The notes under the pieces: generated by a model
Database searches by the model: none
Seen by the model: only the letters and a program-made list of their open reading frames with translations
What the model was told of the DNA's origin: nothing
Source: JAXLRU01 sp046330935
GTDB taxonomy: Bacteria; Actinomycetota; Actinomycetes; Actinomycetales; Kineosporiaceae
Direction: 5' to 3'
Assembly (NCBI GenBank): GCA_046330935.1
Contig: JAXLRU010000002.1
Coordinates: 496,001-560,000, forward strand
DNA length: 64,000 nucleotides
In this document: positions 57,650 to 64,000 of the stretch, in pieces
How the letters are laid out: each line of letters starts with the position of its first letter
Position numbering within the stretch: position 1 is the first letter of the stretch
Translations under genes and position numbers: made by a program

Positions 57650-58870
57650 TCAGCCCACGTACTCGGGGCTGGTCACGTTGTACGCGGTCGACCCCGAACC
57701 CACCTGGCCGCGGTAGTTGTAACCCCAGCACTTCAGGGCCCACGACTCCCGAGCGCAGGCGTGCGCGGAGCCGGCCCACGGCGTCTTGACGTACATGCCC
57801 ATGGCCGCGGGGACCAGCTGCTTGGTCGTGTTCCCCGTGCCGAGCTGGCCGTTGCTGTTGTTCCCCCAGCAGAGCATGACCTTGTTGACGTCCGTGGTCG
57901 TCCCGCACGTGAACAGGGCGCCAGCGGCGATCTTGCCCCAGAAGGTGCCGTCCTTGACCTTCGTGGGCCGGGTGCGAGCGGTGAGGTCGCCGACCCCCAG
58001 CTCGCCGTAGTAGTTGCTCCCCCAGCAGTACAGGGCGCGGTCTGCGCCGAGACCACAGGAGTGGCCCATGCCCAGAGCGAAAGCGCTCATCTCGTGCTCG
58101 TACTGAACCTTCAACCAGCTGCCCGGCACCTGCACCGGGGTGCTCCGCTCGGCGGTGTCCCCCACGCCCAGTTGGCCCGAGCTGTTGGCGCCCCAGCACC
58201 ACAGGGAGGTCGGCGACTGCCCGGCGACCGTGGCACACGCGTGCGTGGCCCCGAGGGTCACCCGGTCGAAGGACGTCCCCGGCATCACGCTCACCGGGGA
58301 GTACCGGTTCGTGTGATCACCCACACCCAACTGTCCGCTGTCGTTGCGACCCCAGCAGTGGGCCTTCCAATCGGTCGACGTGCCGCACGTGAAGAAGGCA
58401 CCCCCACTGACCATCCAGAAGCTGCTGGACGTGGCGGTCCGGACCTGCGTGGGCCGGGTGCGGGTCGCGGTGTCCCCCACCCCCAACTGGCCGTAGGTGT
58501 TGGACCCCCAGCACCACAGGGTGCTGTCGGTCCTGACCGCGCAGGTGTGCCGAGCCCCCGCCGTCACCTGCGACCACCGGTCCGTGCCCACCCGGACCGG
58601 GGTGGTGCGCACCACCGTGTCGGTCGTGCCCAGGCCCAGCTGCCCGTAGCTGTTGTCGCCCCAGCACCACAACGAGGCGTCGTCCGAGCGGACGGCGCAC
58701 GTGTGCTGATCACCCCCGTCCAGCGAGCTCCAGGTCCCGTCCGAGGCCGCCGCAGGCCCCGTTCCCGCCCCCAGCGCGGCGGCCACCAGGAGCACCGAGG
58801 AGGCGACCACGCGCCACCGCCGTCCCCCCGGTGAAGCGGAATTCCCTCGCGAGCGCATGCGTTCGAGCAT
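57650..58870 (-). CDS. Secreted RCC1-repeat propeller with cysteine-rich blades
   Basis: From ATG 58870, with GGGGAGAG upstream, the 406-residue protein has a signal peptide (about 1-43, ending GPAAAS). Seven RCC1 repeats follow, each with the core C-W-G-x-N-x-x-G-Q-L-G-x-G (WCWGDNSYGQLGLG, WCWGSNTYGQLGVG, HCWGRNDSGQLGVG and so on), so it forms a complete seven-bladed propeller. A cysteine in each core pairs with one in an H-[ST]-C-[AG]-type strand, implying a disulfide per blade, as suits an exported protein. Exported RCC1 proteins are of unknown function and may bind ligands. Stand-alone gene. Confidence 0.82.
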   Translation of the reverse strand: MLERMRSRGNSASPGGRRWRVVASSVLLVAAALGAGTGPAAASDGTWSSLDGGDQHTCAVRSDDASLWCWGDNSYGQLGLGTTDTVVRTTPVRVGTDRWSQVTAGARHTCAVRTDSTLWCWGSNTYGQLGVGDTATRTRPTQVRTATSSSFWMVSGGAFFTCGTSTDWKAHCWGRNDSGQLGVGDHTNRYSPVSVMPGTSFDRVTLGATHACATVAGQSPTSLWCWGANSSGQLGVGDTAERSTPVQVPGSWLKVQYEHEMSAFALGMGHSCGLGADRALYCWGSNYYGELGVGDLTARTRPTKVKDGTFWGKIAAGALFTCGTTTDVNKVMLCWGNNSNGQLGTGNTTKQLVPAAMGMYVKTPWAGSAHACARESWALKCWGYNYRGQVGSGSTAYNVTSPEYVG

Positions 58871-59048
58871 CGGCTCTCCCCTGTTCCTCCGGCGGCACCA
58901 TCGCCGCCAATATCCCGAACCGGTGCAACAGCGACCGGCGGGACACACCCTGGCGCTGTCGCCGAGACCCGCCGAAGAGCATCCCTGCCTGCCCCGAGCA
59001 AGTAGATCTTCTCTGTCGATCGGGCGCCGCGTGTGCTCGTGTCGACGG

Positions 59049-59369
59049 TCAGCCGAGCTCCCCGACCAGCACCTCGAGGGCGATCGTGACGGTGTCGCCC
59101 ACGGCCAGGCCCCGCGCCGTCCGTACCGCCTTCTTGACCGGCAGCACGTACGCGGCCTGCTCCTTCGAGGGGAAGATCGACGTCGTCCAGGTCGTGGCCC
59201 CCACGCTCACCCTCACCTTGACCGCGCCGAACCCGCGCCGCGGGCCCGCGTCGGCGACGTCGGCGATCTCGTCGGAGACGTCCTCCGGCACCGTGACGAA
59301 CACCCAGCTGTCCACGCGCGCGTCCCACGGCCACAGCTGCGCCGTGAACTCGAACGACAGATCACCCAT
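59049..59369 (-). CDS. DUF1905 domain protein
   Basis: The 106-residue soluble beta-barrel protein reads FEFTAQLWPWDARVDSWVFVTVPEDVSDEIADVAD, then RRGFGAVKVRVSVGATTWTTSIFPSKEQAAYVLPVKKAVRTARGL and GDTVTIALEVL, which matches DUF1905 along its whole length. No molecular function is known. It starts at ATG 59369, divergent from the GH3 gene that begins 55 bases away. Confidence 0.85.
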   Translation of the reverse strand: MGDLSFEFTAQLWPWDARVDSWVFVTVPEDVSDEIADVADAGPRRGFGAVKVRVSVGATTWTTSIFPSKEQAAYVLPVKKAVRTARGLAVGDTVTIALEVLVGELG

Positions 59370-59411
59370 GCCGCGAGCCTAGGGCGGCGCACCGACCGGC
59401 CGCGGCACCCG

Positions 59412-59417
59412 CACAAT
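59412..59417 (+). promoter_or_regulatory. -10 element of a leaderless GH3 transcript
   Basis: CACAAT lies six bases before the GTG at 59424. No clear ribosome site is present, which favours leaderless initiation. Confidence 0.4.
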
Positions 59418-59423
59418 GTCCCG

Positions 59424-62015
59424 GTGACCGCACCGGAGCTCTCGCTGCACACCGCCGCCCTCGCCGTCCCGCGCGACGCCACCGCCGAGGAGGCGGTCGA
59501 GGCGAGGGCCCGCGCCGTCCTGGCGGGCCTGAGCGTGGACGAGAAGGTCGCCCAGCTCGTGGGCCTGTGGGAGGACACGGGCGAGGGCACGGACGCCGAG
59601 GTCGCGCCGATGCAGCACGAGATGGTCGACGAGGTCGAGTCGTTCGACGCCTACGCGCGCCACGGCCTGGGCCGCCTCGACCGGGTCTACGGCAACCAGC
59701 CGATCGCGCCGGCCGAGGGCGCCGCGGAGGTGGTCCGGCAGCAGGAGCTGCTCACCGCGCGCGGCGCGGGGATCCCGGCGTTCATCCAGGAAGAGCTGCT
59801 GGTCGGCGTCATGACGTACGGCGCGACCGCGTTCCCGAGCCCGCTGTCCTGGGGCGCCACGTTCGACCCGGGCCTGATCCGCCGGATGGGCGAGGCCGTG
59901 GGCGACTCCGCGCGGGCCGCGGGCGTCACCTACGGGCTCGCGCCGGTGCTCGACGTCGTCGTCGACTCCCGATGGGGCCGCACCGAGGAGTGCATCGGGG
60001 AGGACCCGTACCTGATCGGCGTCCTGGGGTCGGCGTGGGTGGCGGGCGTGCAGTCACGCGGCGTCGTGGCGACGGCGAAGCACTTCGCGGGGCACTCGGC
60101 GTCACTGGGCGCACGCAACCAGGCGCCGGCCGCGCTCGGGCCGCGCGAGTTCGCCGACCTCCACCTGCTGCCGTTCGAGATGGCCGTGCGGCTGGCGCGG
60201 GTGGGGTCGGTCATGCACTCCTACGCGGGCGTCGACGGTATGCCGCCCGCCGGCGACCGCGTCCTGCTCACCGAGATCCTGCGCGAGCGGTTCGGGTTCG
60301 ACGGGTTCGTCGTCGCCGACTTCCTCGGCGTCACGTTCCTGCACACCCACCACAAGGTCGCCGCGTCGCTGCTCGAGGCGGGCGCGATGGCGCTCACCGC
60401 CGGGCTCGACATGGAGCTGACGAACGCCAAGTGCTTCCCGCTGGTCGGCGAGGAGGTCAAGGCCGGGCGGTTCGACGCGGCCGTCCTCGACGAGGCCGTG
60501 CTGCGGGTGCTGCGCGCCAAGGCGCGCGCGGGGCTGCTGGACGGCGTGGGCCCCGGCGGGGACCCCGCCGCCGCCCGTGCCGCCTGGGAGCCGACGCTCG
60601 GGCCCGACGGCTCGCTCGATCTCGACCCGGCCGCGCACCGCGCGCTCGCGCGGGAGGTCGCCGAGGCGTCGATCGTCCTGCTGGAGAACTCCGGGCTGCT
60701 GCCGATCCCCGCGCCCGTCGCGCTGGGCGCCGACTCCTGGACCGACGCCGACGACGAGGCGCTGGCCTCCGACGGCGACCTCGCGCTCGCCGTCCCCGGC
60801 ATCGCCGTCGTCGGTCCGGCCGCTGCGTCGTGGCAGTCGCTGCTCGGGGACTACGCGTTCGCCAACCACGTGGAGGAGCGGTTCGAGGTGCCGCCGGGGA
60901 TCGCCGTCCCGACCGTCGTCGACGCCGTGCGCGCCGAGTACGGCTCGTCCGTCACCTTCGCCGCCGGCGGGACGTGGCAGGGCGCCTCGGACGACGAGCT
61001 CGACGAGGCGGTGCGCGTGGCGTCGGAGGCGGACGTCGTCGTCGCGGTCGTCGGGGACAAGCCCGGCCTGTTCGGCCGCGGCAGCGTCGGCGAGGGCTGC
61101 GATGTGACCACGCTCGCGCTGCCCGGGCGGCAGGACGAGCTGCTGGAGCGGCTGCTGACCCTCGACGTCCCGGTGGTCATCGTGGTCGTGTCGGGGCGCG
61201 GGTACGCGCTGGCCTCCTACCGCGACCGGGCCGCCGCGATCGTCCAGGCGTTCCTGCCGGGTGAGGAGGGTGCGTCGGCGATCGCGGGCGTGCTGTCGGG
61301 GCGGGTGACGCCGTCCGGGCGGCTGCCCCTGTCCCTGCCGCTGTCGGCCGACGCGTCGCCGTACACCTACCGGCAGCCCACGTACGGGCGCACGCTGCGG
61401 ATCTGCGAGGTGCCCTCGGGTGCCGCGTGGCCGTTCGGGCACGGGCTGTCGTACACGACGTTCGCCTGGTCGTCGGCGGAGGTGACGCTGCCGACGGGCG
61501 AGGTGGTGCCGCTCGAGGTCGGCGCGGGCGACGGTGTCGACGCCGACGCCGCGGCGCGCGGGGAGTTCCCCGGGGCGCCCGGGTGGAAGCCGTCGATGTC
61601 GGCCGTGGGGGCCGAGGCGTCGCTGCCGTCGTGGCCGATCACCGGGTCGGTCTCGGTGTCGGTGACCGTGACCAACACCGGCGACGTGGCCGGCGCCGAC
61701 GTCGTCCAGCTCTACCTGACCGACTCGTTCGCCTCCGCCGTGCGGCCCCTGGTCGAGCTCGTCGGCTTCGCCCGCGTGCCCCTGGCTCCCGGCGAGTCGC
61801 GCGTCGTGACGTTCGACGTGCACGCCGACCGGCTCTCGTTCACCGGGGCGGCCCTGCGGCGCGTCGTCGAGCCCGGCGAGGTCGTCCTACGGCTGCGGCG
61901 CTCCGCCGAGCACGAGGTGGCTCGCCTCGCGCTGAACGTCGTCGGTGACGTGCGCGAGGTCGGGTCCGAGCGGGAGCTGCTGACCGGCGTCCGGGTGGGG
62001 CCTGCCGTGACGTAG
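59424..62015 (+). CDS. Second cytoplasmic GH3 glycosidase
   Basis: The 863-residue protein has no signal peptide. The GH3 barrel shows LSVDEKVAQLVGLWEDT, PLSWGATFDPGLI, LAPVLDVVVDSRWGRTEECIGEDPYL, TAKHFAGHS and FVVADFLGVTF with the probable nucleophile Asp299. The second domain contains DKPGLFGRGSVGEGCDVTTL (acid/base region), and PFGHGLSYTTFAWSSA leads to the fibronectin type III-like domain. The layout resembles xylosidases, arabinosidases and exo-glucosidases of GH3. The substrate cannot be told. A long insertion (about residues 705-755) between domains is unusual. It is convergent with the Wadjet-like genes. Confidence 0.88.
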   Translation: MTAPELSLHTAALAVPRDATAEEAVEARARAVLAGLSVDEKVAQLVGLWEDTGEGTDAEVAPMQHEMVDEVESFDAYARHGLGRLDRVYGNQPIAPAEGAAEVVRQQELLTARGAGIPAFIQEELLVGVMTYGATAFPSPLSWGATFDPGLIRRMGEAVGDSARAAGVTYGLAPVLDVVVDSRWGRTEECIGEDPYLIGVLGSAWVAGVQSRGVVATAKHFAGHSASLGARNQAPAALGPREFADLHLLPFEMAVRLARVGSVMHSYAGVDGMPPAGDRVLLTEILRERFGFDGFVVADFLGVTFLHTHHKVAASLLEAGAMALTAGLDMELTNAKCFPLVGEEVKAGRFDAAVLDEAVLRVLRAKARAGLLDGVGPGGDPAAARAAWEPTLGPDGSLDLDPAAHRALAREVAEASIVLLENSGLLPIPAPVALGADSWTDADDEALASDGDLALAVPGIAVVGPAAASWQSLLGDYAFANHVEERFEVPPGIAVPTVVDAVRAEYGSSVTFAAGGTWQGASDDELDEAVRVASEADVVVAVVGDKPGLFGRGSVGEGCDVTTLALPGRQDELLERLLTLDVPVVIVVVSGRGYALASYRDRAAAIVQAFLPGEEGASAIAGVLSGRVTPSGRLPLSLPLSADASPYTYRQPTYGRTLRICEVPSGAAWPFGHGLSYTTFAWSSAEVTLPTGEVVPLEVGAGDGVDADAAARGEFPGAPGWKPSMSAVGAEASLPSWPITGSVSVSVTVTNTGDVAGADVVQLYLTDSFASAVRPLVELVGFARVPLAPGESRVVTFDVHADRLSFTGAALRRVVEPGEVVLRLRRSAEHEVARLALNVVGDVREVGSERELLTGVRVGPAVT

Positions 62016-62022
62016 GGCGGTC

Positions 62023-63291
62023 TCACCCGCCACGGGGCGGGCGGAGGTCCCCCACGAGCTGCGCCAACAGCCGCTCCTCCATCACGGCGCGTCCGTGACG
62101 GTGGAGGAGGCCTGCCAACGGGGGGTCCCACGGGCTGTCGGCCGGTGAGCCGCGCAGGGCCTCGGACTCCCCGAGGGTCAGGCCCTCCTCGTAGTCGCTC
62201 GCGCCCATGCGCCACGGGCGGGCACCGTAGCGCCGGACGGCGTCCGCGGTCGTCCGTAGACCCGTCCAGTCCAGATCGGCGTGCCAGTGCACCCGCACTC
62301 CTGCCCGGGCAGCCCCCTCGACCAGGAGCTGACCGGCAGCCGAGGGGACGCCCTCCGTACACAGCAGGGGTGCGGCGGCCCGGCCCAGCTCCGCCGCGGC
62401 CGTGCGGAGGACCGCCGGGTTCTCGCAGACGAACAGGTCCGGGCCCACGGGCACGAGGGGGGCCAACCCCCACTGGTGAAGGGTGATGCGGAAGGGGACT
62501 CCCGCATCGGCGGCCTCTGCCACCCACCGGCCCACGAGCCCAGCACCCTCGCGCATGCGGACGTTCAGGACGAGTACCTGGCTGGACAGGTCGTCGGCGA
62601 CGACCCCCGCCGACGTCCACAACCTTCGCACCTCTTCGCGCCTGCGGGGCGCCGCGGTGCCCGCCCGGATCGCCAGCGCGCGCAGGACGAGGCGGGCGAG
62701 CGGGGTGGCCGACAGGGCCTTGGTGTCGCCCACCACGCGTTCCGCGAGGACGGGGACGGCCAGGACGCTGTCAGCAGGCAGACAGGCCAGCACCGCCACG
62801 GCCTGCCCCACCAACCTCCCCTCGCCCCGTCGCACCAGACGGGTGAGCGTGCCGTCGGCCTGGAGCATCGCTACCCACTTGCGATACCAGTCCTCACTGC
62901 GGTGGGGGCCGCCGTCCAGTTCTGCCGTCAGGTCACCCACACGGTCGTGTTCCTCGCTCCGCTCGCCCGCCCGGTCACGGATCGGCCCGGTGAGCACCTC
63001 GATCGCAGAACGCAGGTCCTTCGCGACGCCCGAGTCCCGCAGCTCGGCCTCGAGCGCCTCCAGCCGCAGGCTGACGCTCCCGCCTCCGCTCGATCGCCGC
63101 CCGAGCAACCGCGCGACGGCAGCCCTCTCCTCGGCCGACGCCGGTGACCGGGTCACCGCACCCTGCAGGTCGCGGCCCTGCTCGATCCGCGACCGGCAAC
63201 GCTCGAGCAGCCAGGCGAGTTCGGGGCCCCCGAGCACCCGCCGGAGGCGGTCGGCGTCGGGCACGGCTGCGGCCAAAGGATCGCGGGCCAT
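62023..63291 (-). CDS. TIGR02679 family protein, JetD-like TOPRIM subunit of a Wadjet-like system
   Basis: The 422-residue protein has an N-terminal helical part (DUF3323-like, about 1-260) and a C-terminal DUF2399 TOPRIM-type domain. There VCENPAVLRTAA supplies the acidic Glu, HADLDWTGLRTTADAVRRYGARPWRM the D-x-D metal site, and DYEEG the end of the fold. This matches TIGR02679, found with SMC-like TIGR02680 in a four-gene cassette. Related JetD subunits are the nuclease of Wadjet complexes, which cut circular plasmids. Its ATG overlaps the upstream stop (TGATG). Confidence 0.8.
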   Translation of the reverse strand: MARDPLAAAVPDADRLRRVLGGPELAWLLERCRSRIEQGRDLQGAVTRSPASAEERAAVARLLGRRSSGGGSVSLRLEALEAELRDSGVAKDLRSAIEVLTGPIRDRAGERSEEHDRVGDLTAELDGGPHRSEDWYRKWVAMLQADGTLTRLVRRGEGRLVGQAVAVLACLPADSVLAVPVLAERVVGDTKALSATPLARLVLRALAIRAGTAAPRRREEVRRLWTSAGVVADDLSSQVLVLNVRMREGAGLVGRWVAEAADAGVPFRITLHQWGLAPLVPVGPDLFVCENPAVLRTAAAELGRAAAPLLCTEGVPSAAGQLLVEGAARAGVRVHWHADLDWTGLRTTADAVRRYGARPWRMGASDYEEGLTLGESEALRGSPADSPWDPPLAGLLHRHGRAVMEERLLAQLVGDLRPPRGG

Positions 63292-64000
63292 CAGAACAGG
63301 GACGGGCCGTCGTCATCCGCCGCGGAGGGACGCGACCGCGACGCCTGCCGGGGACCCGGCCCGGTGGAAACGGGCAGGACGACGGGCCGGTCCACCTGGC
63401 GGGGCCGCGTGCCGTCCCACTCCCACGCCGTCGCGAGGACGGCGTCCACACCGTCGTGCCGCACCAGCTGGTAGGTCGCGATCCCGGGCACCGTGGCGTA
63501 GAAGCCCCATTCGCGTTCGGACGTCATCGCGACGTCGAGGTCGAACTGGGTGAGCAGGCCCAGGCACTTCGCGCGGGCGTCGTCATCGACGCCTGCGAAG
63601 GCCTCGTCGAGCAGCACGAGCCGGGGCGCGTCGGGGTGCGCCGACCGGTAGTGCGCCGACGCGGCGGCGAACAGGGGCAGCGAGACGGTGAGGACCCGTT
63701 CCCCGCCCGACGCCGGGCCGGTCGCGGACCGCCAGGCCCCGTCCTGAAGCCGCTCGATGACGAATCGATGCCAGGCGCGGTAGTCGAGCGCCACGCGCAG
63801 GTGTTCGGCCCAGGTGCCCTGCGGGTCCTGGGCTCGCATCCGCTGGATCTGGCGCTGGAGGAAGTCCCGCACGACCCGGCGGTCGTCCTCCGACCACAGC
63901 TCGGAGGTCTGCCGCAGCAGGTGGGCGCGGGCCTGGGCGAGGCCGTCGGGACCGTCCGGGTCGGGTTGCCAGACCAGGCGCAGCCGCATCCCCGTCGAGG
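63291..64000 (-). CDS. TIGR02680-like SMC/ABC ATPase (JetC-like), C-terminal part, cut by window edge
   Basis: The frame is open through position 64000, so only the last 236 or so residues are seen. They include the ABC signature ASGGERVLTVSLPLFAAASAHY and Walker B with D-loop RLVLLDEAFAGVDDDARAKCLGLL, plus a basic low-complexity tail. This is the C-terminal head of a very large SMC-like ATPase, as in TIGR02680, the JetC-type motor of Wadjet-like systems. The coiled coil and Walker A should lie upstream, with the TIGR02677 and TIGR02678 genes before them. Confidence 0.78.
   Translation of the reverse strand, partial: STGMRLRLVWQPDPDGPDGLAQARAHLLRQTSELWSEDDRRVVRDFLQRQIQRMRAQDPQGTWAEHLRVALDYRAWHRFVIERLQDGAWRSATGPASGGERVLTVSLPLFAAASAHYRSAHPDAPRLVLLDEAFAGVDDDARAKCLGLLTQFDLDVAMTSEREWGFYATVPGIATYQLVRHDGVDAVLATAWEWDGTRPRQVDRPVVLPVSTGPGPRQASRSRPSAADDDGPSLF

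Noticed and set aside
1..64000. tRNA, rRNA or known riboswitch genes
   Set aside because: Reading by eye showed no cloverleaf with T-loop consensus and no recognisable riboswitch core. A covariance-model scan would be needed to be certain.

Overview
The window is about three-quarters G+C with very strong G/C preference at third codon positions. It carries several probable leaderless transcripts, many secreted carbohydrate-active proteins with ricin-type or Pro-Thr linker modules, and actinobacterial family hallmarks (a TIGR03086 fusion, SARP, SigE-family sigma factor, GTG starts). This points to a chromosome segment of a soil or plant-associated actinobacterium. A Kineosporiales- or Cellulomonadaceae-like lineage is my guess and is not proven by the sequence.

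Layout. 1-6300: a nitric-oxide/haem-type locus with a NirK-like membrane multicopper oxidase (cut by the window edge), an NnrS-like protein, a hemerythrin-DUF2249 protein and a radical SAM/SPASM enzyme. It is framed by two SufR-like regulators with identical cysteine spacing, and followed by a PaiB-like FMN protein. 6500-9000: a secreted GH16 beta-glucanase and a small secreted protein gene with an in-frame amber codon. 9400-15000: a DUF2079 membrane protein and the Hen1-Pnkp RNA-repair operon. 15000-23300: a secreted ricin-type metalloprotease, RibA and a nitroreductase, small and membrane proteins, a decayed alcohol dehydrogenase and a secreted protein made only of binding modules.

23300-28700 is an accessory patch. 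It has a HepT-MntA toxin-antitoxin pair, TreZ, a lower-GC two-gene unit (ABC/OLD-type ATPase plus DUF4276 TOPRIM-like protein) and an internally deleted ISL3-type element. The two-gene unit is my best candidate for a poorly described defence system. 28700-36200: an ArsR/SRPBCC pair, an MFS transporter, a duplicated secreted metalloprotease whose second copy is truncated against a WD40 fragment, and a SARP regulator. 36300-43000: pirin, a SigE-family sigma factor with a membrane partner, a diguanylate cyclase and three small genes with leaderless-type promoters. 43000-62000: carbohydrate use, with two cytoplasmic GH3 enzymes, galTK and a pectin operon (PL11 lyase plus CE2-like acetylesterase). 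Interspersed are a secreted esterase, two paralogous six-cysteine secreted proteins with almost identical leaders, DoxX, a secreted RCC1 propeller and DUF1905. 62000-64000: the end of a Wadjet-like (TIGR02679/TIGR02680) plasmid-defence operon that runs off the window.

Together: plant-polymer hydrolysis outside the cell (GH16, PL11, CE2, binding-module proteins), sugar processing inside (GH3, Leloir enzymes, TreZ), and stress and defence functions (NO/Fe-S sensing, RNA repair, TA, ATPase-TOPRIM, Wadjet-like).
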